In this document: piece after piece, positions 56,243-63,406 of the stretch
Numbering within the stretch: the first letter of the stretch is position 1
Layout of the letters: every line of letters starts with the position of its first letter
From: Shewanella abyssi
GTDB lineage: Bacteria; Pseudomonadota; Gammaproteobacteria; Enterobacterales; Shewanellaceae
DNA: 63,406 bases
Direction: 5' to 3'
Assembly: GCF_023284025.1 (NCBI RefSeq)
Contig: NZ_JAKIKR010000026.1
Location: forward strand, 1-63,406
Made by a program: the position numbers and the translations under genes
Notes under the pieces: generated by a model
Told to the model about the DNA's origin: nothing
Seen by the model: only the letters and a program-made list of their open reading frames with translations
Database searches by the model: none

Positions 56243-57487
56243 ATGACTAAATCACTTTCAACGCGGATCTTTATTGGTCTGTTTACCGGTCTGATCTTCG
56301 GATCGATTATTCAATACTTCCTCGCTGATATCAGCTTCTTTAGCGGCACCGTGGTCGATATTGCTTCTGGCGCTGGCACCATGTTCGTCAATATGATCAT
56401 GATGTTAGTGGTACCGCTGGTTTTCGTCTCAATTGTATGTGGTGTTTGCGAGCTTAAAGATCTCAATAGTTTTGGTCGCTTAGGCGGAAAAACCTTTGGC
56501 TTCTATATCATCAACACCATAGTGGCTATTTTTGCTGCTTTAGCAGTAGCCTTGTTATTGGCACCTGGCAAAGGCGTGGATATGTCCAGCAACGGCGGTG
56601 TAGAGATAGTCGCGACTGAGCTGCCAAACTTGGTTGAACTCATAGTAGGCATTGTCCCTAACAACCCTGTTGCGGCCTTTACGTCGGGTAACATGTTGCA
56701 AGTTATCTTTATGGCACTGCTACTTGGTGGTGTGATTAAGTCTCTAGGCGACACCGCTAAAAGCGCAGTGAGTGGCTTTCAGGTTGCCAACAAAATCATG
56801 ATGAAGTTGATTAGCGTGGTAATGCAGCTTGCACCAATTGGTGTGTTGGCATTAATGCTAAAGTTGGGCGCGACACTAGAAGCGGCGATATTTGGTAGTG
56901 TGCTTGAATACCTAGTGGTTATTTTAAGCTTGCTACTGTTATGGATTTTTGTGGTGTATCCATTTGCCGTTAGCATGTTTACCCCTATATCGGCAAAAGA
57001 GTTCCGCGAGAAAACACGTGAGCAGATCCTGTTTTCACTCTCCACAGCCAGCTCAAATGCAACGATTCCAGTAACAATGCGCACTCTGACCGAAAAGCTT
57101 GGCGTTAATCGCGCCGTTGCCGGTTTTGGCGTTCCGCTCGGTGCCACGATGAATATGGGCGGTGTATCGATTTACATCACCATTGCTATTTTCTTTGTGG
57201 CAAACGCGTTTGGCGCTCCAATTGGCATGGATCAACTTCCAGCACTACTGTTTAGTGTCTTCTTGCTCTCTGTTGGCGCTGGTGGCGTCCCTGGTGGCGG
57301 AATGGTGATGATTGGTGTGCTTATCCATCAGATGGGTTTACCTGTTGAAGCATTTGCTATCGTTGCAGCGCTAGACCGTATAATTGATATGGTGCTGACA
57401 TCATGCAATGTGGTTGGCGATGCAGCAGTGCTGACCATTGTTGATGAAACTGAAAAACGTGCAGAAGCTAAGCTAGTTACCGCCTAA
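56243..57487 (+). CDS. Dicarboxylate/amino-acid:cation symporter (DAACS family)
   Basis: A 414 aa inner-membrane Na+- or H+-coupled carrier of the GltP/DctA/GltPh type with eight helices and two re-entrant loops. STASSNATIPVT is the Ser-rich HP1 loop, VPGGGMVMIGVL the HP2 loop, and DRIIDMVLTSCNVVGDAAV the helix-8 substrate site. The helix-7 NMDGT cation motif reads NMGGV, losing its Asp. In helix 8 the RxxN/ DxxRT positions read DMVLTSCN, so the side-chain-binding Arg of glutamate carriers is absent. This suggests a neutral or unusual substrate. Confidence 0.87.
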   Translation: MTKSLSTRIFIGLFTGLIFGSIIQYFLADISFFSGTVVDIASGAGTMFVNMIMMLVVPLVFVSIVCGVCELKDLNSFGRLGGKTFGFYIINTIVAIFAALAVALLLAPGKGVDMSSNGGVEIVATELPNLVELIVGIVPNNPVAAFTSGNMLQVIFMALLLGGVIKSLGDTAKSAVSGFQVANKIMMKLISVVMQLAPIGVLALMLKLGATLEAAIFGSVLEYLVVILSLLLLWIFVVYPFAVSMFTPISAKEFREKTREQILFSLSTASSNATIPVTMRTLTEKLGVNRAVAGFGVPLGATMNMGGVSIYITIAIFFVANAFGAPIGMDQLPALLFSVFLLSVGAGGVPGGGMVMIGVLIHQMGLPVEAFAIVAALDRIIDMVLTSCNVVGDAAVLTIVDETEKRAEAKLVTA

Positions 57488-57505
57488 GCTGCGACATGAC
57501 TAAAG

Positions 57506-57532
57506 TGCCAGCGATTAGCTGGCATTTTTTTT
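57506..57532 (+). terminator. Intrinsic terminator of the DAACS gene
   Basis: tgccagc / gctggca around gatta followed by eight T. Confidence 0.9.
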
Positions 57533-57575
57533 GGCTAAAAATGAGTATTGGCCATCAGTACTGATCCATCACTGC

Positions 57576-58946
57576 TTACTTAAGCCGTCGGCTTAAGGCA
57601 CTTTGGCTAATGCCGAGCATTCTCGCTGCCGCGGTTTGACTATTGGCGGTGCGGCTCATCGCTTCGTTAATTAGTGCGTCGCCCATCTGCGCCAGTGTGG
57701 GTAGTTCCTTTGGAAAGACTAGCTGGCCTTTATCATCTGGAGCTGCCTTGCTTAAGTTTATCGCCTCCATAAAGGGGGTGATATTAAGCTGAATACCATC
57801 ACTTCTGCTGACGGCATCAAACACCATCCCCTTTAGTTCGTGTAAGTTTCCAGGAAACTCATACTCGGCTAACTGCGAGGCAAGTGTGCTAGGTTGTTGT
57901 GGTCTAGACAAGTTCATCTCATCAGCGGCTAAGGTGATGAAATGATTAATTAACATGAACAGATCGAGTCTGCGCTGCCTTAGTGGCGGCAGCTTTATGG
58001 TATGAGAGCGCAGACGATATAAAAGATCGTTGCGAAACTTACCCGCTTTGCTCAAGGCAAGTAGATCATGCTGGGTTGAGGTGATTATTTTACACAGTAC
58101 TGGATAGGCTTGGTCGCTGCCGATGGGGTAGTACTGCTTGTGCTCAATCACATCCACCAGCTTTGCTTGCGCCTCAATCGGCAGATCGCCAATCTCATTT
58201 AGGTACAGCAGGCCTGATTTAACCTGATGTAATACCCCCACTTGCGCGCTGACTTGGCCATTTTCTAGCCTGTTAATTTGCCCAAATAGCTGCAGTTCAA
58301 AGGCTGAAGTGCTGATCCCTGCCAGGTTTACATTGATAAATGGTGCGTCAGGGCAGCACAGTAGGTGGCCTGACTTGGCAAATTCATCTTTACCGGTGCC
58401 GCTCTCACCTTGAATGAGGATCGGTTCTGGGCTTGGGGCGACGGCTTCAAAGTATCGGAACTGATCGAGCAAAGCCGGCTCGCAGGTAAGAATATTATTG
58501 AATACCTCAGGCTGACTCAAGGTTTTGCTGAGAAAGCTCTCTTTTATTCTTAGATAGTTACGCTCAAGACCGACCACCTCTAGCGCGCGACGTACGGTTC
58601 TGGCCAGATCATCAACATTATCGGTTTTAATAAAGTAATCGTAGGCGCCATGCTTAATGCAGCGCACTGCGGTATCGACTTCATTAACGCCGGTGACAAT
58701 AATAACCCGCGTTTTTGGGAACGCGTTGCGGATCATATCTAACAGCTCTTCACCGGAGTGAAATGGCATGGTTAGATCAAGTAGCACCAAGGCATAGTCG
58801 CTCACCTCAAGACGGTTCATCACTTGTCTGCTATCGACACAGGTATCAATTTTCGCTTCCGGCACTAACCGATTAAGCGTAATGGCTAAGGTGCGTAACC
58901 AAGATGCTTCGTCGTCGACAAGTAGGATATTTCTGGCAAGTTTCAC
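57576..58946 (-). CDS. NtrC/DctD-type response regulator lacking the sigma-54 contact loop
   Basis: A 456 aa protein. The receiver domain (1-120) has Asp 11-12, phospho-Asp 57, Thr 85 and Lys 107, all intact. The AAA+ domain (about 150-350) keeps Walker A GESGTGKD (180-187) and Arg fingers in FRNDLLYRL. The GAFTGA loop is missing where it should stand (220-245, LFGQINRLENGQVSAQVGVL), and Walker B reads LYLNEIGD, with Asn 250 for the usual Asp. A Fis-type HTH closes it (TAAARMLGISQSALSRRLK). It is the partner of the kinase 3 bp upstream. Confidence 0.85.
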   Translation of the reverse strand: MKLARNILLVDDEASWLRTLAITLNRLVPEAKIDTCVDSRQVMNRLEVSDYALVLLDLTMPFHSGEELLDMIRNAFPKTRVIIVTGVNEVDTAVRCIKHGAYDYFIKTDNVDDLARTVRRALEVVGLERNYLRIKESFLSKTLSQPEVFNNILTCEPALLDQFRYFEAVAPSPEPILIQGESGTGKDEFAKSGHLLCCPDAPFINVNLAGISTSAFELQLFGQINRLENGQVSAQVGVLHQVKSGLLYLNEIGDLPIEAQAKLVDVIEHKQYYPIGSDQAYPVLCKIITSTQHDLLALSKAGKFRNDLLYRLRSHTIKLPPLRQRRLDLFMLINHFITLAADEMNLSRPQQPSTLASQLAEYEFPGNLHELKGMVFDAVSRSDGIQLNITPFMEAINLSKAAPDDKGQLVFPKELPTLAQMGDALINEAMSRTANSQTAAARMLGISQSALSRRLK

Positions 58947-58948
58947 GT

Positions 58949-60955
58949 TTAAGACTCCAATGGAAAGCGCAGGGTGATGACCGTGCCTTGACCAATACGC
59001 GATTCAATCTGCATATCGGCTTTATGTTCTTTAATAATGCGGCTGCACACCGATAGGCCTAGACCGCTACCGCCGCTCGAACGTCTGGTAGTGAAGAATG
59101 GCTCAGTAATTCTTTGCAGTGTTGCTCTGTCCATCCCTTGGCCTTTATCTATCACTGTAAGGCAAGCAAACTGCTGCTCTACGCTGGTTTTTATCAAGAT
59201 ATGCTGGTCTTGATCGTAGGTTTCAGCGTCTAGTTCAATGGCATGGCAGGCATTTTGAATCAGGTTAATTAGCACTTGGTTTAACTGCTGAGCGTCACCT
59301 TTGATCATTGGGCTTGGGTGGTGTAGCTCGGTTGCCACATTCAGCAGTTTTATTTGGTTGGCAGTTAAACGCAGAGAAACCAACACCACTTCATTAAGGG
59401 CGATGGCTTGATATCCATCGGTGAGTGTTGGCAGTGCGTAACGTTTTAAATCGCTGACAATTCGGCTTATTCGCTCAGCGCCTTCAAGAATAGACTGACT
59501 GCTCAAGTTGAGCTCAGCCATGGCCGATGTTGGCTCAAGGCCTGCCACATTCCAAAATGGATTCTGTTGCTGATAGCTCTCGGCGGCAATGGAAAGATCG
59601 GCAAGGGCATCGTTAATAAAGGCAATCGAATGGATGATAATCCCAGTGGGATTATTAATTTCATGAGCGATACCCGCAGATAACTCCCCTAATGAGGCAA
59701 GCCGACTGGCTTCGTCATTGGCTTGACGCAGCCGTTGTTGCTCAGTGGTTTCTGCAAGTAAAATAACCGCTTGATCATCACCAATAGGGTGCAACTGCAA
59801 CTGCCAATACTGTTTTTCAATCATCATATCGGCAATGGTTGATTTATCAGTATCGAGTGCTTCTATCAAAATAGGGTAAAGTGCAAAAGGTTGACCGTCT
59901 GCATAGTGAAAGTCTGGATTTCTCAGTAACTGATTATTATCGTTACTCCACAAACACTCACCCTCGCGGTTAAACAAAGTGACCCCATGGGGAATACCAT
60001 CTAACACTGATTGAAACTGTTTCGAAAGGTTCGATATGGCGGCTTCTGCTTTCTTGCGCTGGGCGAGCTCTAGGTTGAGCGCTTTGGTGCGCTTGCGCAG
60101 GCTAAGGCTGACGTAACCCGTCAGCAGCATACCTAGCGCCGAGATCAGGCTGACTAAAATCGCCAGTGATAGCATTCTTTTCTGAGCGGAGTTCAGATCC
60201 ACTTTTTCGCGGCCAGTACCAAACCACTTATTGACCAGACGATCGTACTCCCCTGAGAGCTTTAGCTGCCTTAATGCATCGTTTACCTGATCCATTAGCG
60301 CTGCATTGTGATGGTTGCTGACAAAATTAAACGCACCATATATCAGTGGAACACTTGAACTACGGACCGGAGGATATAAAGGCATTAATCGCCGAGCGAC
60401 AAAGTTTTCGGCAATCACCACATCGACTTGGTCTTTGATCAATAGCTGAAAACCTGTTTCATAAAGATCGACATCGACTCTTTTAAAATTTTGCAGTTTT
60501 CCTGAGATGTAAACATCGACAAAGGCGCCTTTTTTAATGGCCACGCGCTTATCTTTTAGATCGTGCCAGCCATTAATAAATGACTTTCCTTGCAAGGTAT
60601 AGGCTTTTGCATGGGTGGCATAGATGGGGTCGGACTGACTGAGGTCGCGATCAATCGTTACCGGGCTAACCACGGCAATCACATCTATCAATGATTGGGG
60701 ATTATGTACATCGACCAGTAGCTGCTGAAATGTCTTACGCCGAACAAAAATGCGTTTTCCGGTAAGTTGACCAATCCTATCCATCAGCTCGAGATTGAAG
60801 CCTTGGTCGACGCCATTATTGCGCCACTCTAGTGGCGCAGTTTTAGAGTGGACACCAAAGACAATACTTTGCTTTTCTTGGGCGGCATCGGCCTGTGCAA
60901 TGAGAGGGAAAGTAACAAGGATGAGGGCGCAGAATAAGTTAACAAATATTTTCAT
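58949..60955 (-). CDS. Hybrid-topology sensor kinase with periplasmic solute-binding domain
   Basis: A 668 aa histidine kinase. A signal sequence (1-24) leads to a periplasmic SBP_bac_3-type domain (about 30-246, IVFGVHSKTAPLEWRNNGVDQGFNLELMD). A membrane helix (about 259-284), a coiled linker, a PAS-like domain (about 310-405), HisKA with phospho-His 431 in ELSAGIAHEINNP, and a HATPase with NLIQNACHA, DKGQGMD and GSGLGLSV follow. It probably binds a small amino or organic acid outside and signals to the regulator encoded 3 bp downstream. Confidence 0.9.
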   Translation of the reverse strand: MKIFVNLFCALILVTFPLIAQADAAQEKQSIVFGVHSKTAPLEWRNNGVDQGFNLELMDRIGQLTGKRIFVRRKTFQQLLVDVHNPQSLIDVIAVVSPVTIDRDLSQSDPIYATHAKAYTLQGKSFINGWHDLKDKRVAIKKGAFVDVYISGKLQNFKRVDVDLYETGFQLLIKDQVDVVIAENFVARRLMPLYPPVRSSSVPLIYGAFNFVSNHHNAALMDQVNDALRQLKLSGEYDRLVNKWFGTGREKVDLNSAQKRMLSLAILVSLISALGMLLTGYVSLSLRKRTKALNLELAQRKKAEAAISNLSKQFQSVLDGIPHGVTLFNREGECLWSNDNNQLLRNPDFHYADGQPFALYPILIEALDTDKSTIADMMIEKQYWQLQLHPIGDDQAVILLAETTEQQRLRQANDEASRLASLGELSAGIAHEINNPTGIIIHSIAFINDALADLSIAAESYQQQNPFWNVAGLEPTSAMAELNLSSQSILEGAERISRIVSDLKRYALPTLTDGYQAIALNEVVLVSLRLTANQIKLLNVATELHHPSPMIKGDAQQLNQVLINLIQNACHAIELDAETYDQDQHILIKTSVEQQFACLTVIDKGQGMDRATLQRITEPFFTTRRSSGGSGLGLSVCSRIIKEHKADMQIESRIGQGTVITLRFPLES

Positions 60956-61159
60956 AAGTCTATCTTAGCATGCGCTTATGCAGCTTAACTGTGCTGAGAT
61001 TCTCGATTTTGCACTGCTGTACTCGGTTTGATTTTCAGCGCTATCTGCTGTTGATTTAATGGGTAGGTCGCTATTTAGACACATATTTATGTTTGCACTC
61101 ACAAGTAGAAGCATAGATGTCGCGGCAGCGTTTAAGTGTGAGCGGGATAACACAGGCCT

Positions 61160-61203
61160 ATGCATTTTTGCATAACACCCCATGCAATTATGCATCCTTG
61201 CAT
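61160..61203. promoter_or_regulatory. Cluster of three ATGCA-N4-TGCAT dyads
   Basis: Dyads stand at 61160-61173, 61182-61195 and 61190-61203; the first extends to a perfect tatgca-tttt-tgcata (61159-61174). The first two start 22 bp apart, about two helical turns; the last two overlap. They lie in the 436 bp region shared by the kinase gene and fccA, about 205 bp from the kinase start and 190 bp from fccA. The binding protein is unknown. Confidence 0.65.
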
Positions 61204-61391
61204 GACGCGTTTTATACGCTGTGATCGAGTGTTCAGTTTATTCATCTGTAAACGCTATTTGATTGAGCCGCGCTAATAACAGGCTCAAAATGGCGATGAA
61301 TTAAAAATTAACGACAACAGCTTTGATTGTCGAAATTACTGTGATGACTTTTGTTCACTGTGAATCAGTCGGGTAAAAGTGAGGATTTGAG

Positions 61392-63182
61392 ATGAAAAAC
61401 TTTAAGAAAGCAGTGTGTATTGCAACACTTCTAGGCTCTGCGGGCTTTATGACAAGCGCGATTGCAGCAGACGATTTAGCTGAGTTCCACGGTGAAAACC
61501 AAGAGTGCGATAGCTGTCATATGCCCGATGGTGAGTTATCAAATGATAACTTGAGCTATGAAAACGAGCAGTGTGTTTCTTGTCACGGCACCTTGGAAGA
61601 GGTCGCTAAAGAAACTGAGCATGAGCACTACAATGCACACGCATCTCACTTCCCTGGCGAAATCGCTTGTACCTCTTGCCACAGCGCACATGAAAAATCG
61701 ATGGTCTACTGTGATTCTTGCCATAGCTTCGACTTTGACATGCCGTACACTAAAAAATGGCAACGTGACGAGCTGAGCATTAAAGAGTTGTTGAAAGACA
61801 AATCAGATCGTCAAGCAGCTCTTGCCGCTGCTCCTCAAGATACTGTTAACGTCGTGGTCATTGGTTCAGGTGGTGCAGGCTTCTCTGCTGCCGTCTCTGC
61901 ACATGATAACGGCGCTAAAGTGATTATGGTTGAGAAAGAACCTTTAATTGGTGGTAATGCTAAGTTAGCCGCGGGCGGCATGAATGCGGCTTGGACTGAT
62001 CAGCAAAAAGCCAAAGGTATTGAAGATAGCGTTGAGTCTATGGTGAAAGACACCATGAAGGGCGGACGTAACTTAAACAATCCTGAGCTTGTTGATGTAC
62101 TTGCATCTCACTCTAAAGAGTCAGTTGATTGGTTAACCACCATGGGCGCTGATCTTACCGATATCGGTCGTATGGGTGGCGCATCAGTTAACCGTAGCCA
62201 TCGTCCAACAGGCGGTGCGGGTGTTGGTGCTCACGTGATTCAGGTGCTTTATGATAACGCGGTTAAGCGTGATATCGATATGCGCATGAACACCCGTGGT
62301 GTTGAAATCCTAAAAGATGATGCCGGTAACGTTAAAGGCCTGCTCGTTAAAGGCATGTATAAAGGTTACTACTGGATTAAAGCCGATGCAGTTGTACTTG
62401 CGACAGGTGGTTTCGGTAAGAACAATGAACGTGTTGCTAAGCTTGATCCTAAGTTAAAAGGCTTTGTATCAACGAACCAGCCCGGTGCGACGGGTGACGG
62501 TCTTGATGTTGCAGCCAACGCTGGTGCAGCCATGCAAGATATGCAGTACATTCAAGCTCACCCAACGCTATCTGTTAAAGGTGGTGTAATGGTGACTGAA
62601 GCGGTACGTGGTAATGGTGCTATTTTGGTTAACCGTGAAGGTAAGCGTTTCGTCAACGAAATCACTACTCGTGATAAAGCGGCAGCCGCTATTCTTGAGC
62701 AAACAGGTAAGACTGCTTACTTAATCTTTGATGATTCAGTGCGTAAGTCGCTAAGTAAAATTGATAAGTACATTGGTTTAGGTGTTGCACCGACTGCTGA
62801 TTCACTGGTTAAACTGGGCAAGTTAGAGAATATCGATGGTAAAGCTCTGACTGAAACTGTGGCTCGTTACAACACGCTTGTGACAGCTGGCAAAGATGCT
62901 GACTTTGGGCGTCCAAACCTACCGCGTGCATTGAACGAAGGTAACTACTACGCAATCGAAGTCACTCCTGGTGTTCACCACACTATGGGCGGCGTGATGA
63001 TTGATTCTAAGTCAGAGATTTTAAATGCTAAGAAGCAAGTTATCCCAGGTCTATACGGCGCAGGTGAAGTCACTGGTGGTGTTCATGGTGCTAACCGTCT
63101 AGGTGGCAACGCGATTTCTGACATTGTTACCTTCGGTAGAATGGCAGGTGAAAACGCAGCTATTTACTCAAAGAAGAAATAG
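61392..63182 (+). CDS. fccA: Periplasmic tetraheme flavocytochrome c fumarate reductase
   Basis: A 596 aa soluble fumarate reductase that ends anaerobic respiration. Its electrons come from the quinol dehydrogenase CymA in Shewanella. The signal peptide ends near AIA (25). Four CxxCH heme sites are at 39-43, 61-65, 93-97 and 107-111. The flavin domain starts at [34 protein letters not shown] and [12 protein letters not shown] (with the likely proton-donating Arg) form the active site, and [10 protein letters not shown] and [12 protein letters not shown] close it. The ATG is preceded by gaggatttgag. A terminator follows at 63261. Confidence 0.96.
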   Translation: MKNFKKAVCIATLLGSAGFMTSAIAADDLAEFHGENQECDSCHMPDGELSNDNLSYENEQCVSCHGTLEEVAKETEHEHYNAHASHFPGEIACTSCHSAHEKSMVYCDSCHSFDFDMPYTKKWQRDELSIKELLKDKSDRQAALAAAPQDTVNVVVIGSGGAGFSAAVSAHDNGAKVIMVEKEPLIGGNAKLAAGGMNAAWTDQQKAKGIEDSVESMVKDTMKGGRNLNNPELVDVLASHSKESVDWLTTMGADLTDIGRMGGASVNRSHRPTGGAGVGAHVIQVLYDNAVKRDIDMRMNTRGVEILKDDAGNVKGLLVKGMYKGYYWIKADAVVLATGGFGKNNERVAKLDPKLKGFVSTNQPGATGDGLDVAANAGAAMQDMQYIQAHPTLSVKGGVMVTEAVRGNGAILVNREGKRFVNEITTRDKAAAAILEQTGKTAYLIFDDSVRKSLSKIDKYIGLGVAPTADSLVKLGKLENIDGKALTETVARYNTLVTAGKDADFGRPNLPRALNEGNYYAIEVTPGVHHTMGGVMIDSKSEILNAKKQVIPGLYGAGEVTGGVHGANRLGGNAISDIVTFGRMAGENAAIYSKKK

Positions 63183-63260
63183 TCTGTTAAAAAATAGCTT
63201 GTTAGAAATAGTCTGTTAAAAAGTAGCGCTTAGCTTGTTGTAAACTAAAAGCGTTAAGCT

Positions 63261-63293
63261 AAAAGCCCTCGTCTTATGGATGGGGGCTTTTTT
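63261..63293 (+). terminator. Intrinsic terminator of fccA
   Basis: aaaagccc / gggctttt with a 15-base loop and a T run, about 80 bp past the stop; two short direct repeats tagtctgttaaaaa lie before it (about 63180-63225). Confidence 0.75.
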
Positions 63294-63406
63294 GTATCTG
63301 CAGCCAATGCGCTAGTGTCTTTGCAAGCCGCCGTAAAATCTTCCCTGATGGCTCTGCTAAATCATCCCTGATTTAGAAGCTTGCACGCCACTCAGCGCAC
63401 AAGCTG
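63294..63406. other. Window end, non-coding
   Basis: Two similar short blocks, aaatcttccctgat (63339-63352) and aaatcatccctgat (63360-63373), suggest the start of another repeat, cut by the window edge. Confidence 0.35.

Noticed and set aside
60965..61195. 76-codon minus-strand frame ahead of the kinase gene
   Set aside because: It overlaps the ATGCA dyad cluster, has no ribosome site, and its Ser/Ala-rich translation has no family-like pattern.
61335..61375. Possible Crp/Fnr site before fccA (tgtgatgacttttgttcac)
   Set aside because: The half-sites are 8 bases apart instead of 6, so neither consensus is met, although anaerobic control of fccA is expected.
1..63406. tRNA, rRNA, CRISPR or insertion-sequence transposase
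   Set aside because: Read on both strands; no cloverleaf, spacer array or transposase motif recognised.

Overview
The window looks like a chromosomal segment of a marine gammaproteobacterium, most likely Shewanella. The clearest markers are a periplasmic tetraheme flavocytochrome c fumarate reductase at the right end, a DcuB-type C4-dicarboxylate carrier, and a pan/pcnB/dksA/hrpB/mrcB block in nearly the order known from E. coli. Nothing was searched against a database; all names rest on motifs and family recall. Layout: (1) 1-883 holds copies of a ~400 bp dispersed repeat. (2) 830-12.3 kb holds metY behind a MetJ-like operator, a membrane diguanylate cyclase, a porin, a SIMPL protein, a Spy-like protein, bluB, dcuB, and a SulP/Usp pair. 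(3) 12.5-31.7 kb plus mrcB at 38.0-40.4 kb form a housekeeping block: mpl, ubiX, hpt, yadGH, panC-panB-folK-pcnB, gluQ, dksA, sfsA, thpR, hrpB, mrcB. Added inside it are three small hypotheticals, pepB and a ToxR-like regulator with an apparent periplasmic receiver domain. The 3' end of yadH is followed by two tandem copies of its own tail. (4) 31.7-38.0 kb interrupts the block between hrpB and mrcB with another repeat copy, two promoterless integron-type cassettes with attC sites but no integrase, and a LysR-gabD-gabT module.

(5) 40.5-49.1 kb holds a GST, a LysR/SDR divergent pair, a Fur-box-preceded porin / FMN-binding / PepSY cluster, a DUF3581-like gene, and a tandem glycine riboswitch ahead of an amino-acid:cation symporter. 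(6) 49.2-55.7 kb is the most system-like locus: four tightly coupled genes encoding an SMC-like ATPase, a small accessory subunit, a kleisin-like subunit and a TOPRIM nuclease-like protein. This is a Wadjet/MksBEFG-type anti-plasmid or DNA-maintenance module in the order C-B-A-D.

(7) 56.2-63.4 kb is a C4-dicarboxylate/fumarate neighbourhood: a DAACS symporter, a two-component system whose NtrC-like regulator has lost the sigma-54 contact motif, a cluster of three ATGCA-N4-TGCAT dyads, and fccA. How the genes may work together: dcuB, the DAACS symporter and fccA could supply and reduce fumarate in anaerobic respiration, with the two-component system as candidate sensor. The Fur-linked cluster may move electrons through a covalent periplasmic flavin under iron limitation. 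No tRNA, rRNA, CRISPR array, transposase or integrase gene was seen.
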